A stretch of DNA of 64,000 bases from Conchocele bisecta (GCA_029237695.1 CM055275.1:4342160-4406159), one strand, 5' to 3'; positions 1-12,300 are shown, counted from the first letter of the stretch. Translations and numbers: made by a program. Notes: generated by a model from the letters alone, not told the origin.

Positions 1-38
1 AAATATCAGACGTCAAAATCTAATTCAGCATTAGAATG

Positions 39-252
39 ATTAACCCATAGACCGCTACACACAACAATTGTATATTTTGCCCTGTTTCTCAATAAAAACA
101 TGGTTTGACAAACATGGTTTGACAGCACTTCAGAATCTGAAGTGCTGTCAATGCATGTTGTAAAGTGCTGTTAACACATGTTTTTGTTGATAAAAAATGG
201 AAAATAGAAAACAGCAGACGACAAAAAATGAAGATAGCGATGTAAGGGTTAA
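39..252. mobile_element. Family C foldback MITE, degenerate
   Basis: The ends read TTAACCCATAGACCGC and TGTAAGGGTTAA, with inner arms around tggtttgacagcacttcag. It is a degenerate member of the commonest foldback family in the window. The terminal TTAA suggests piggyBac-type insertion. Confidence 0.7.
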
Positions 253-971
253 AAATGGAAAACAAAACATAAACAGCAGACAACAAAATGATTAAGGCTT
301 CGACAAAATGTGTCATTGTAGTTCAATGCTATAATACGATCTGTTGTGTGGTTATCACGTGTCATTACGACATACCGATCATTGTCACGTAGATGCTTGG
401 GTGTACACCAGTGTGCGATGATGCTTGAACTTTGGAGCAGGAAATGTGTGAACTTTGCCATTTGTGTGAGGATTATGTATTTCGCGTGTAGAAAGATTAG
501 GAATATTACTGACTTTAAACAATGTTGTTTTAGTGAAAACATCGGTACCAAAATATCAATTAAATTAGATAGGCATGTGTGGATATAATTAAAAATGCAT
601 TAGTTTCAGATAGACAAATAAATGTAGTGAAACGGAAGTAATGAAAATGCTATGTATAGTAATTTCAAACAATTTATGAGATATGTGTGCGACTTCATGA
701 CTGTCTTGATATACATTCAACTTGATTGGGTCGGTGATGTTCTTGACTAAACATATCGTTGTTATTTTTATTTTTTAATGTGATGAATATTTTTTTCTGC
801 GTAAGGAGGAAAGTGATTATTTATTTATTTACCTTATCCTCATATTATAATACCTTCTGCAACATTCAAACATATATCACACTATTTTGTGAAGAAATAA
901 GAAAATCAGCCAAATGTGTCCTCAGATGTCTAGTTGTATCGAGTAGGCAGGATAGGAAACACTTCAGGAAC

Positions 972-1273
972 GTGTATTTCATCAAAATTGCAAAGTATAC
1001 TTATCTAGCAAAGTATACTTTGAGGGAGTAATCATTGATTTTTCCGAAATGCATTATTTCATACAGAACTAATGATTGCATATATTTGATGATTAAAACT
1101 ATGCAGAATTATTATACTGAATGTATTACATTATCACAGCCAAAATGGCTGTGATAATGTAATATAAATTCAGTATAATAAAAATTAATAAATTTTTCCT
1201 AAAATCGAAAATTTCTCCCTCAAAGTATACTTTGCTAGGAAAGTATACTTTGCAATGTTGGTGAAACAGGCTA
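972..1273. mobile_element. Family A foldback MITE (copy 1)
   Basis: Palindromic element with AAAGTATACTTTG repeats in both arms and a central hairpin around cacagccaaaatggctgtg. It lies between two ~56-bp direct copies of host sequence (924-979 and 1,275-1,330). Confidence 0.85.
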
Positions 1274-1528
1274 CAGATGTCTAGTTGTATCGAGTAGACA
1301 GGATAGGAGACACTTCAGGAACATGTATTTTACCAACTGGCTGTTCCAAGTCAGTATCTGTATCTCTTGTCACGTTTGTTTCTCAAGTATGTGTGTATTT
1401 GTACACGTATACATGTGTGTGCTAGAATTTGTTGTTTTGTGTCTTATTTATTGGTGTAGTGTTCCGTGTAGCATTAATTGCAGTTATTTATTAGTATCGT
1501 CTCATTTTCTTGTGTGTTGATTACCAAA

Positions 1529-1690
1529 AATGTTCGTCTGCTGCAATTTTATATATTGTATTCTTTCTCAGTAAAACATGGTTTGTCAGCACTTTAGAAT
1601 CATTTCCATTCTAAAGTGCTGCCAAACCATGTTTTTGATGAGAAAAATAGAAAATAAACAGCAGCAGCCAACAATTAATTCAGCATTCCC
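1529..1690. mobile_element. Family C foldback MITE, partial
   Basis: It has the internal arms of family C (catggtttgtcagcacttt and its inverse) without intact TTAACCC ends. Confidence 0.6.
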
Positions 1691-1699
1691 ATAGTGACT

Positions 1700-2216
1700 A
1701 CTGTCTGTTCCACGTTTTGCTGCCGACAAACTTTTGGCTATTAAACGCATCAAATCTAAAAAAATATTAAATGTTTAAAAAAAATGTTGATGAAATTCCA
1801 TCTTTTAATGATTTTATTGTGAAAAAACGATTTTCCTATGGGAATTTAACAGGGGGTTGGGGGGGGGGGGGCTAAAAATACATTTTGTTTAAATAATTTT
1901 TTTTATTTGTGGACTGATTTTCAAAAGCTACCTAACTTGTTTTCTTATTTACATCATTTCCAAACTATCTCAGTTTTCGGAGTCTATTCCCAATTTTTTT
2001 AATTTTTCCACCCTCCTTTTTGCCCCAAAAAATCGTTGTTTTTCTATAAAATCAATATTTGATGGAATTTCATCAAATAAAATTGTTTGTGGAGGGTGAC
2101 TTTTGTTATTGATGAAAAAGTACTTACATTTTAATTTTTGTTTAGATTTTAATATTTTTTAGATTTTATGTGTTTAATAGCCAAAAGTTTGTTGACAGCA
2201 AAACGTAGAACAGCCG
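1700..2216. repeat. Family P long inverted repeat
   Basis: The left arm (gttccacgttttgctgccga) and right arm (cagcaaaacgtagaacag) are ends of an imperfect ~500-bp palindrome containing a G run at 1,853-1,870. Half-copies occur at 6,490-6,880 and about 20,850-21,000. Confidence 0.65.
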
Positions 2217-2489
2217 CCAGTAAGTGTTCATGGTCTGGTTGTTGCAGTAGGTGGGCTACGATAATGGGGCAATCTCCTTCTGTTCTGGTTCACTAAACGC
2301 CAGAAAACTATTACCACTTTCAATTTGTCGCCATTTTAACAAGGATAACAATTGCTGTGGTATGTTAATGGGAAACTTTAATGCAGTTTACCACATCGCT
2401 GATGGCAGTTTGTGAGCCACTTATGTTCGGAATACGCTGTTTGTCATAAAATTATGGACATTATGAAATATTTTTGTTGCTATTTCTGA

Positions 2490-2815
2490 TGTGGGTATGT
2501 GATGGGTAATTTAACGATCAGGGTTCATCCTTACCGGAAATCCTACTGCCGTCTGGTCTGTGACGTTATGTGAGTATTATGATTACTCGTAATCCTATTT
2601 TAGGGGAAGGGGCCAAGTGACTGGTGTGGTATGGACCTGGCACCAGGTCAGGTTATTCTAATTTCAGGGCTGAATATATTTTTTCTCGATGTAAATATTA
2701 CATTCTGATTTTGGGATTTTCCCCCCAGTTAAAACAGGATCGAAACCAGTTTGCCCGGCCTTGCATGACCATAGCTGTTGATAGGCCGTTAAACACCAAT
2801 AAACAAACAAACTTT
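2490..2815 (+). mobile_element. SINE-like element, internally deleted
   Basis: It shares gatgggtaatttaacgatca, a central ctaatttcagggctgaatat and the tail gataggccgttaaacaccaa followed by (AAAC)n with the fuller copy at 12,968. The part after the ctggagacctgg block is missing. Confidence 0.7.
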
Positions 2816-2963
2816 CTATTTCTGAATCAAAGTGTATGATGTGACCACTCATTTGAACTGTCTCGACGAGAACTATTTTACATTCCTCATAACCCATCAC
2901 GCACATCAAAATTGTGCACATTTATGGACTCATGTCCAAGTGTTGAAAGTTTTCAAGCCACGT

Positions 2964-3208
2964 TAACTCTTTACATGCTGGGAAATGTGTGGGCTATAAA
3001 TAGTTCAAAAATAGCAGATGACAATTCATCATGTTTTCTTGTATTTCTCACCGTAAATATCATGAATATGTCTTGAATTTCATTAGAATTGAGTCCTGAG
3101 GACTCAATTCTAATGAAATTTCAAGACATATTTACAGAGAGAAATAAAACATATACTCCTAATTCGTTTGGTGGATATTTTCGCCGCTAGCATGCAAAGA
3201 GTTGAACC
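2964..3208. mobile_element. Foldback MITE with TTAACTCTTT ends
   Basis: Left end TTAACTCTTTACATGCTGGG, right end CATGCAAAGAGTTGAA. The centre is a strong palindrome around ttgagtcctgaggactcaa. Half of a similar element is fused to another family at 32,730-32,840. Confidence 0.7.
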
Positions 3209-3339
3209 ACGCCTTTTACCCCTAAGTAACGAGAACTATCATATATGTAAATTCCTCGTAACACATCACGCACTTCACAATTGTGCATATTTATGGACTT
3301 ATATGTCCAAGTGTGGAAAATTTTCAAGCCAAGTTAAAC

Positions 3340-3680
3340 AACCCTTAACCCTTTCACCCCTAAGTAACTGGAATGGATTTTGATATGTTAATTTTGCAAC
3401 CAATCCAACCATCACAAAATGATTTTCAGACTAGTCCCTTTATGAAAACGGGTGTTTCTTGCTCTGAAAACTATGAAAATTATTTGCAAAAAGTGCAGAT
3501 CCTGATGAGACGGCTTGAGTTTATGACTATACAGGCATGTGGTGTTGAATGGGTTAAATACAAATGTATAAGCTACGTAAGTAACTAAATTGTGTTAGTT
3601 TATGATTATACAGGCATGTGGTGTTGAATGGGTTAAATATAATAAGCTGCAGAAGTAACTAAATTGTTTGAGCTTATGCG
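3340..3680. repeat. Family D fragment followed by an ~82-bp tandem duplication
   Basis: It starts as family D (aaccctttcacccctaagta). From 3,519 a segment containing caggcatgtggtgttgaatg is present twice in tandem, to about 3,680. Confidence 0.65.
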
Positions 3681-3894
3681 CATTGACCATACATACTTGT
3701 ATATAGGGGCAGTCATATATTTCGCTTAGGGGGGTGGGGTAGTGGGGGGGGGGGGGTGTTCTGGCCTAGATGACTATCCCAACTTCCTCATAGCAAATGA
3801 AATCAAAATTCTCGATTTATAGACTTTATATATCCGTGTATGGAACGTTTTCAAGCCAATTCCCAGCATTAAATATAAGACAAGTAACTGATAC

Positions 3895-4120
3895 ATGGCT
3901 GTGACTGGAGAAATGGGTCTTATGGGTTTTGTGACCAGTGTAGATCCAGATCAGATCATGATCTGCACTGTTCACCATTCTATCAATGAAACAACTGTCA
4001 TGTTTCGAACAAACAATATGGATCAGTATCAGGCTGCAAGAGTGTGCTATTTGATCAGGAGCTACACTGGTCACGAACCCATAAGCCCATTTTGCCAGAC
4101 ATATCCATATTTGTGTGAGT
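3895..4120. repeat. Family M dispersed repeat
   Basis: Ends resemble ggctgtgactggagaaatgg and its inverse. Other copies lie at 20,425-20,640, 33,725-33,920, 50,925-51,175 and 60,960-61,130, and a tandem cluster at 52,015-52,380. Confidence 0.65.
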
Positions 4121-4324
4121 TTATGTGCGGTGACCTTGCATGTACAAGGTCAGCAATGTCCTAGGCTGACAACCGAGCTGACAGGCCAATTAAATAGCAA
4201 TTATGTGCTGTGGTGAACTGGTCAATGTTTGGGTGTGAACGTTTTTGGCAGTGGTCTGGCCATGTGGATTCTGGGTATGAGGGCTTGTCTCACCCACAGA
4301 CGTGGAAAGTTGTCGACAAGTTCG

Positions 4325-4400
4325 ATACAGTGAAACCTCTCTAAACTGGACACCCTGGGAGGTCCCCAGGGTGTCCGATTTAGAGAGGTTCCACTGTAAA
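4325..4400. repeat. Inverted repeat, CTCTAAACTGGACACCCTGG type
   Basis: The arms read ctctaaactggacaccctgg and ccagggtgtccgatttagag. Related sequences are at 19,683-19,920, 32,437-32,625, 41,208-41,280 and 50,830-50,890. Confidence 0.65.
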
Positions 4401-5105
4401 TCAGACTTATGACCATTCTGAAATGTATTGGCATGCTTTGCAATCATGAACATACATTAACATCTGAGATAAATGATCAAGTATCACATCACAGAGGTTG
4501 GCATGGTGTCAGGTTTAGAGAGGTTGCACTTTAATAGCGGCGTGATCGTTGTTGGTTTCAACAATTTTGGACGTATGTAAATGTATGCATACATGTATCT
4601 CCAGACATGTTGGTCAGATCTTTAACAAACATTGACGTTGGTGACCTTGACCTTCGTGGGTGAGCCACTCGGCGGCGATCACTTGTCAACGATCTCTTCA
4701 GAACACAGTTCTACTGTATGGTCTATATTGGTTACAAATCCCGTAATGTACCCTCGATCAGCCTGTGGCTTTGTCTCAATTGAAATAAGCGTTGTAAATT
4801 GTATCTGTCTGCTTGGATGTCTTGCTTGTATGTTATATTATTGATTTATATCATAATATGCTCTTCAGTTGTTCAAATTTTTTACGCCCTCTCTGTCAAA
4901 TGTCTCAGTCCATCAGGGTATCCGTCAGTTTTTGTGTGGTTAGGCTACGTTTTATGGTTCAGCTACATGTAGTCATTTTGTTTGACAATGTCATCGTCCA
5001 ACTGACAGGCACATCAGTGGGCAATTATGTATGTTGGTCAAGTGGTGTCGTACTTGTGTCAATGTCCTAATTATCCTGTCCAAGCTGGCATAAAGTTACT
5101 CTGTA

Positions 5106-5545
5106 TCAGGGCCCCAGATAAGGAATTATTAATTGGGTATTGTCACTCCATCATTTCTTAAGCAATTGGGTATTTAAACAAATTTAATTGGGTAAAATAA
5201 AATCACACTACAATTTAGACATCAACAGACAGCAATTATTTAATAGTTTGCTTCGAAATGAAAACAAGTCTTGGCATTTCATTAGAATTGTCTCTAATGA
5301 AATACCAAGATGAGTTTTCTAAAAAAATATGCTATATTTGTGGTCTGTTTATTGTTTTATGCAGCATGAAAAGGGTACCATCAAATTTGTATTGCTGTTT
5401 GATACTCGCTACTTCTGATTTCAATTGGGTTTTGGGCATTCTATTCTATTCTATTCGGCTCGAACACCTTCCATACCCGGAATGGGTTTTGGGCAATTTT
5501 AATTGGGTATTTAAGGAAATACGCAGCTTATCTGGAGCCCTGCTT
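5106..5545. mobile_element. Family F foldback element
   Basis: Ends ggccccagataaggaatta and cgcagcttatctggagccct, with internal AATTGGGTA motifs in both arms. Related copies are at 14,250-14,456, 27,535-27,904 and 36,205-36,592. Confidence 0.7.
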
Positions 5546-5798
5546 TATCATTATAGAATGTGACCCACCACAAGAAAATAGGATTTATTGGGTTTGCAGT
5601 CAGTGAGGACCCAGATCAGCCTATGCATCCGCATAGTCTGACCAGGGTCTACACTGATCGCTGGTGAAACAGTTTTGATGCATCTCTATTTGCTGAAATG
5701 GCTCTTGTGATGTGTGCCAAATTTGTTTATGATCCACAGGAAAATGGAGTATTGATATTTTGTTTAAATTCTGTGTATGCGCTCACCAAAAAACTTCC

Positions 5799-6196
5799 TA
5801 ATTTAACCAAATTTTCACTCAAACATGATTTGACAGCACTTCAGAATCATATCCAATGGAAATGATTCTATGGTGCTGTCATACCATGTTTTTTTTATTG
5901 AAAACGAAGACTGAATATATAAAAACAACAGTAGCTGACAATTATCTTTGATTCTAAGGGTTAACTCTTAGACCGCTAACTTATTTGTTTTGTTGTCTAC
6001 TGTTTATTTTCTATTTTTATCATCAAAAACATGCTTTGACAGAGAATAATTTACAACATGCTTTGACAGCACTTCAGAATCATTTCCATTGGAAATGATT
6101 CTGAAGTGCTGTCAAACCATGTTTTTATTTAGAAATAAGGCAAGATATAAAAGCAACAGCAGACGACAATTGTTGTGAGTAGCGGTCTAAGGGTTA
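5799..6196. mobile_element. Two adjacent family C foldback MITEs
   Basis: One diverged copy (about 5,799-5,963) shares its TTAA end with a second copy (5,961-6,196) that has ends TTAACTCTTAGACCGC and GCGGTCTAAGGGTTAA. Confidence 0.7.
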
Positions 6197-6886
6197 AGTT
6201 CTGTTGCTGTCTCCAATGCCTGTCTGCCCCTGCAAGTAAATGGGTGATGTTGATATAGAAATGTAGGAATGTTGGGAGATATTTACCATTGTGACCCAGT
6301 GTTTGCCTGTCACATGTCCTGTTTCACCAGATGAGGGATCAAACATCCCTGAGATAAAATTGTTCTGGTAGGTGGGCACAGAAAATTGTCATTTATTGTT
6401 CCAATTAAGGCCATACGAAAATCGAACCTGTTGGCCGTCTTATTAAATGTCCCTAGCTGTTGATAGGCTGTTAAACACCAATAAATCAAATCCATGTTTT
6501 ACTGCTGACAAACTTTTGCCTGTTAAGTCTAAAAATATTTAAATGTAAGTACTTTTTCGTCAATAACAAAAAAGCAAAAAAATATATTTGATGGAATAAC
6601 TATTTTCCTACGGGAATTTAACATGGGGGCTAATAATAGATTAAAAAATATTAATTTGTGGACAGATTTTCCAAGTCTAACTACATGTATTGTTTTCTTA
6701 GTTACATTATTTTCAAGCTATCTTGCCAGGTTTCGGAGTCGCTCGCCAAAACATTTTGGCTTTCGACACTTTTTTCCCGTGTTAAATTCCCATAGGAAAA
6801 TTGTTTTTTTAGCAATAAAATCAATATTTGTTGGAATTTCATCATATATTTTTTTTTGTGGAGGATGACTTTTGTTGTTGATGACG

Positions 6887-7139
6887 GGAACGAATTGTCA
6901 ATTTGTGGGAACGAATTGTTAATCGAGGGAACGAATTGTTAATTCGAGGGGACGAATTGTTATATCGTGGGAACAAATTGTTATATCGTGGGAATAAACT
7001 GTTAATTCGAGGGAACAAATTGTTAAATTGAGGGAACGAATTGTCATTTCGTGGAATGAATTGTTAATTCGAGGGAACAAATTGTTATATCGTGGGAACA
7101 AATTAATAAATAAAAAATCCATGTCCCATGCGGGGCTCC
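6887..7139. repeat. Family L element (AATTGTTCCC array), copy 1
   Basis: An array of ~20-bp units (gaacgaattgttaattcgag) ends in the signature gcggggctccg. Other copies are at 25,372, 31,310, 39,317 and 45,088. Confidence 0.75.
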
Positions 7140-7224
7140 GTATAATGATACTATAGCTGTTGATTGGCAATTAAATAAATAAATGATGAGAATCAGGTAC
7201 TTTGTAGTATGAACGAGAAAAGCC

Positions 7225-7485
7225 TCTTTATATCATACCCAGCTTTACTCTGATATTTAATATATAGAAGGTAGGACACTCGCCATCTTTTCAACCAACG
7301 GAAATTGGTTATTTACAATGTATGTTGGGCCTGGCTCGCTAATTCAGTAATCGTAACGCGCGCGAAGGCCGGGACCAGCAGGGTCCCGGCCTTCTCGCGC
7401 GTTACGATTACTGAATTAACGAGCCGGGGCCAGGGTACACTTCCGTTGCTTGAAAAGAGTAAAAAAAATGGGTATGATGTAAACA
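7225..7485. repeat. GC-rich palindrome
   Basis: The core arms (7,331-7,376 and 7,381-7,432) pair nearly perfectly, with cgcgcgaaggccgggacc opposite ggtcccggccttctcgcgcg. Weaker pairing extends outward (tatcataccc / gggtatgatg). It is much more GC-rich than its surroundings. Confidence 0.75.
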
Positions 7486-7511
7486 GCTTTTTGTCTTCCA
7501 CAAAGTGCCTG

Positions 7512-7650
7512 TGGCAGGGATTCCGTTGGGGAAAAAAAAAATCGCCACTTCAAAAAAAAAAAAAATAATGCAATTTTTTATCGCCAACTGTTTATTTTTA
7601 TCGCCAATTGCGAAAGTGGCGATCGCCAGTGGAATCCCTGTGTGGGTTAT
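7512..7650. mobile_element. Family J foldback element
   Basis: Ends cagggattccgttgggg and cgccagtggaatccctg with repeated tttttatcgccaa. Other copies are at 51,353-51,572, 55,385-55,445 (partial) and 58,856-58,997. Confidence 0.75.
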
Positions 7651-8362
7651 TGAGGGAGGGTTCACTCATCTTACTGTGTTTGTATACGACTTTGTGATGC
7701 CGAGTGTTGACTGTAAGTTACAGTGAGTATCAGATAACAGAAGTTGATGGTCTGTGACATGCATGTATACTGCACCTAATGTAAACATTTACCTGGGCTA
7801 GGATGGCACGTTATCAATCTTGCGTTACTCGCAATTTCAGTGTGAAGACAATGTTATATCTGTGTGAATATGTGGGATGGTGATCGTGTGTTTTGTAGAT
7901 TTTGATACTTGTCATTTCTGTGTTGTAAATTGTAATAAGTTTCCGCCACAACAAAAAAACACTTGTTTAGTGGTTGGCCAGTTTCTTGAATATCTAGTAC
8001 ATGTATATACCACAATGTGTATATAACACAACACAGAAGTCTATTGTGAAATGTTGAATGTCGCAACAATTTTATTATTCGTTGACATAAACTATTTTTG
8101 GCAAAAATGATTCATGCAAACAGACACCGATTATCTTGTTACGTCCCGTATTTCCTTCATATTCATAAGATATTTTGACATTAGTCCAACGATCGTTCGT
8201 CCACTTCAAAAATTGTAAAAATTTTGTGACGTTCAGATTAAAATGTGATTTATATGATCCGCTAGTTTAAATTGTATATGAATGCAAATGTGTTTACTGC
8301 GAGTTTATCTGTATGGTACTAATCATACTTCGACTTCCCATTATAGTTCTTTCATTGTATCA

Positions 8363-8605
8363 GGGGCCCGTTTCACTAAACTTTGTACGACTAAAATGTT
8401 TGTAAGTGCAAAATAATGATAGTCTGTAAATTTCACATTCAGACTGTTTTCTTGTAAACAATTATTGGATTTACATTTATTGAGCATAGGCTGCATATGC
8501 AGCCTATGCTCAATAAATGTAAATCCATCAATTGAAATGTCCAGACGATCCTAAATTTGCACTTACGAACATTTTATTCGTACAAAGTTTAGTGAAATGG
8601 GCCCC
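8363..8605. mobile_element. Family B foldback MITE (copy 1)
   Basis: Full-length palindrome with ends GGGCCCGTTTCACTAAAC and its inverse, and a centre around ggctgcatatgcagcc. It is flanked by CAG and CTG. Confidence 0.85.
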
Positions 8606-8735
8606 TGCTGTGAGAGTGGAATGGATAATATGACACATTTTGAACTTAACCGTTGTCTAATTTTGGACTCGCGGACTTAAATTTTGTGTCTAATTCGTGG
8701 AACATGGATTGTCTATACCCACCATGCAGAACACT

Positions 8736-9292
8736 ATTGTACAGATTTTCAGTCATTTCCGTAGACTTATACCTTAGAGAGGCATGTGTCAGTCATTTCC
8801 GTAGACTTATGCCTTAGATAACATTTGTCAGTCATTACCGTTTGTCAGTCATTTCTGTAGACTTATATCTTAGATAGCATTTGTCAGTCATTTCCGTAGA
8901 CTTATGCTTTAGATAGCATTTGTCAGTCATTTCCGTAGACTTATACCTTAGATGGCATGTGTCAGTCATTTCTGTAGACTTGTACCTTAGATAGCATTTG
9001 TCAGTCATTTCCTTAAACTTATACCTTAGGCAGCATTTGTCAGTCATTTCCGTAGACTTGTACCTTAGATAGGCATGTGTCAGTCATTTCTGTAGACTTA
9101 TACCTTAGACAGCATTTGTCAGTCATTTCCGTAGACTTGTACCTTAGATAGGCATGTGTCAGTCATTTCCGTAGACTTATACCTTAGATAGCATTTGTCA
9201 GTCATTTCTGTAGACTTATTCTTTAGATAGCATTTGTCAGTCATTTCCATAGACTTCTATCTTAGATAGCATTTGTCAATCATTTCCATAGA
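8736..9292. repeat. 38-bp minisatellite
   Basis: About 14 copies of a unit containing gtcagtcatttccgtagact and taccttagatagcattt. Units vary by a few bases, and some carry one extra G (ataggcatg). Confidence 0.9.
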
Positions 9293-9403
9293 GTATTTCC
9301 ACTACTCAATTTGAAAATCAATGCATGTTTTCACATTGCTGTGAGTATACACACCTTATCTGAGACTCTGTGAGATATAACACTTAAATGGTGACCGACA
9401 CCT

Positions 9404-9702
9404 GTAGCCTATTTCATCAACATTGCAAAGTATACTTTAGTAGCAAAGTATACTTTGAAATTTTCATTTTTTTTTTAAATTTATTAATTTTTATTATACG
9501 GAATTTATTACATTATCACAGCCATTTAATGGCTGTGATAATGTAATAAATTCAGTATAATAATTCTGCATACTTTTAATCATGAAATATATGCATTTGT
9601 TAGTTCTATATGAAATAATTCATTTCAGGAAAAATAAATGATTACTCCCTCAAAGTATACTTTGCTAGTAAAGTATACTTTGCAATGTTGATGAAATAGG
9701 CC
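9404..9702. mobile_element. Family A foldback MITE (copy 2)
   Basis: Full-length, with tagcctatttcatcaacatt at the left, the inverse at the right, and the central cacagccatttaatggctgtg hairpin. Confidence 0.85.
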
Positions 9703-9949
9703 CCTGGTTACATTATTGCACAGATTTATATTGTTGTAAATGGCATTCCACGGTATACATAGACATATAAGGTAGATAGCGATAATTGAGATAATTGCTC
9801 TCAAATGAACAGAAATACTTTCTACTTTATCTCATAGCTTTATATATAGAAACATCTTATCACGTAATTGGAAAATTCCTCACTGGGTGTGTCTGTCTCC
9901 TTGTTTGTTTACATTTCGGGCGAACCATGTGATTTTGTACCTATTAAGT

Positions 9950-10307
9950 AGAGCTCCAGATAAGCTTTGTGTCTAAAGCGTACTATATATGCCCCCTGAT
10001 TTCAAAATCATTGCATATTTTACTTTTACAAATGGATTATTGATTTCTATATTACTATATTACTAAATAGGGAACAAAGGGTAAAAAAAAATTAAACATT
10101 CACTTATTTGAGCTGCAAAATTTGCTTTTTGCAGCTCAACTAAGTGAATTTTCAACTTATTGACAATATTGTCACTACTCAATTTGAAAATCAATGCGTA
10201 TTTTCACATTACTGTGAGTATTTTGTACTCCCACTTTTGATAATCAATGCGTATTCAGCTAAACTAATTGCGTAAAATACGCAAATACGCAGCTTATCTG
10301 GAGCTCT
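9950..10307. mobile_element. Family F2 foldback element
   Basis: Ends AGAGCTCCAGATAAGC and GCTTATCTGGAGCTCT. A left-end fragment recurs at 10,557-10,615 and a right-end fragment at 32,160-32,280. Confidence 0.7.
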
Positions 10308-10419
10308 GCAGTAAGCACAGAATAGCTTTGTAACTTAATGGGCTGTTCCATGCCACTGTTTCATGCTATTTCATTGGTCCATTCAAATTTTCAGGCTATT
10401 CCATTCTTCAGAAAGGGTA

Positions 10420-10556
10420 ATTTTTTTCAAATTTGATAACTATTAACAAACAGTGGAGATCCTGATGAGACGGCTCGTTATGAGCCGGCTCATCTGGATC
10501 TGCACTGTTTGCAAACATTGTCTCTATGGAGGTCTGTGGTGTTGAAAAGGTTAAGC
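10420..10556. mobile_element. Family D fragment
   Basis: Contains the D hairpin atgagacggctcgttatgag and the end gttgaaaaggttaa. Confidence 0.6.
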
Positions 10557-10934
10557 AGAGCTCCAGATAAGCTTTGTGTCTAAAGCGTACTATATATGCC
10601 CCCTGATTTCTTAAATGGAACATTCGCAAAATAAAGAGTATTTGATTTTATTAGATTAGCAAAAGGATCAACATCTATTGAGATGTGCAAATTTTTCTTG
10701 AAAATTATTTACAGAAACTGTGATATTTTATGTCAATGATGTCTAAATCGAAAGATGACAAAATTTTCATAGCAAAATGCGGAATGAAATTTCGTCAATT
10801 TTCTATTTCATTGACCGAAAATATTGTAAATTTCATAAATATTTTTCATGAAGTATTGCACATGTTCCAAGGTACAAAATAACATGACAAGTCTCATTTG
10901 TGAATAGATTGGTTTTCTATTGTGGATACTTCAG

Positions 10935-11236
10935 TAGCCTATTTCATCAACATTGCAAAGTATACTTTCCTAGCAAAGTATACTTTGAGGGAGTAATCAT
11001 TTATTTTTCCTGAAATGCATTATTTCCTATAAAAGTAACAACTGCATATATTTGATGATTAAAAGTATGCAGAATTATTATACTGAATTTATTACATTAT
11101 CACAGCCAAAATGGCTGTGATAATGTAATAAATTCAGTATAATAAAAATTAATAAATTTATCAAATTTTTTAATATTTCTCCCTCAAAGTATACTTTGCT
11201 AGAAAAGTATACTTTGCAATTTTGATGAAATCGGCT
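10935..11236. mobile_element. Family A foldback MITE (copy 3)
   Basis: Full-length copy. The ~60 bp of host sequence on its left (10,868-10,934) is repeated directly on its right (11,237-11,296). A partial copy with the same central hairpin follows at 11,320-11,470. Confidence 0.85.
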
Positions 11237-11494
11237 AAGGTACAAAATAACATGACATGTGAATAGATTGGTTTTCTATTGTGGATACTTCAGAGCCAGT
11301 GCCCCAGATAAAGGTACCACAAGCATATTATTTTGATGATTAAAAGTATTCAGAATTATTAATACTGAATTTAATACATTATCACAGCCAAAATGGCTGT
11401 GATAATGTAATAAATTCAGTATAATAAAAATTAATAAATTTATCAAATTTTTTAAAATTTCTCCCTCATATGTTTCTTATTATACCCCTGCAAC

Positions 11495-11725
11495 TGAAGT
11501 CAGGTTGTCTGTCCGTCCGTCCGTCCGTCCAGGCACACATTAGGGTACTTATGTGGCTAGCCCCACAGGGTTATGGACTTGGTAAAGGATAGGGTTGGTT
11601 ACAATTAGCCACCTAAAAAATCGTTTTATGTGGCTAAAAATCGTTTTATGTGGCTAATATTTAACATGTGATAAGCCACATAAGTACCCTAATGTAAGAA
11701 CGTCCGTCCGTCCGTCCGTCCGTCC
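11495..11725. repeat. Family N element with (CCGT)n ends
   Basis: Two CCGT arrays flank a body with inverted ends (cattagggtacttatgtggc / gccacataagtaccctaatg) and internal aaaatcgttttatgtggcta repeats. Related copies are at 15,440-15,835 and 49,953-50,230. Confidence 0.8.
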
Positions 11726-11737
11726 GAGCCCCTAAAC

Positions 11738-12300
11738 CTATTTTAGTTTAGGGGCTATTCCTTTGATCTTTTAAAGAACAAATAGCCCATAAACCCAAAA
11801 TGTTAGTATGTCCGTCCGTCCGTCCGTCCGTCCGACGGACTGTCCGTCCGGAACGTCCGTCCGCTCTCCCTGAAGTGACGTTGTGGGGTGAATCATAAGT
11901 ACATGACATGCATGTGGGTTTTTTGTTGCATGTGGGGTGCACCCCATACGCAACTATATCTTAATGAACTCCATCACTTCTGAAAAGCCCAAAAAAGCAA
12001 TAAAAAATTGACACGCCAGAGGGTGATGGTCAAAACCGTCCGTCCATCCAAACCCCACAAACAATGGCTGACTAAATTTCCCCACAAGTACATATTGTAC
12101 TTCACTGATCAAACCCAAATACCCCACAAGTGCATGCAGGAGGCATAAGAAAACGAGAGCAAGTTAGTATAGGGGAGATAACACCTTTAGCATTGTTTGC
12201 ACCCCACAAATAGCACCCAAAAAACCCCAAAAGACTTGGCCAAAAACCCCACATGCGACAAACCCCACAACGTCACTTCAGGGAGTACGTCCGAGCAACC
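11738..12300. repeat. Inverted-repeat element with CCGT array
   Basis: ctgaagtgacgttgtggggt (11,871 on) pairs with the inverse at about 12,260-12,285. The interior has several runs containing accccacaa. Confidence 0.6.

Noticed and set aside
4632..5070. Two overlapping open frames of 70 and 85 codons with hydrophobic ends
   Set aside because: No homology recognised, no splice context, and the two overlap in different frames.
6623..6868. An 81-codon open frame with an FRHFFPVL-like segment
   Set aside because: It lies in a half-copy of repeat family P, and similar repeats elsewhere do not keep the frame open.
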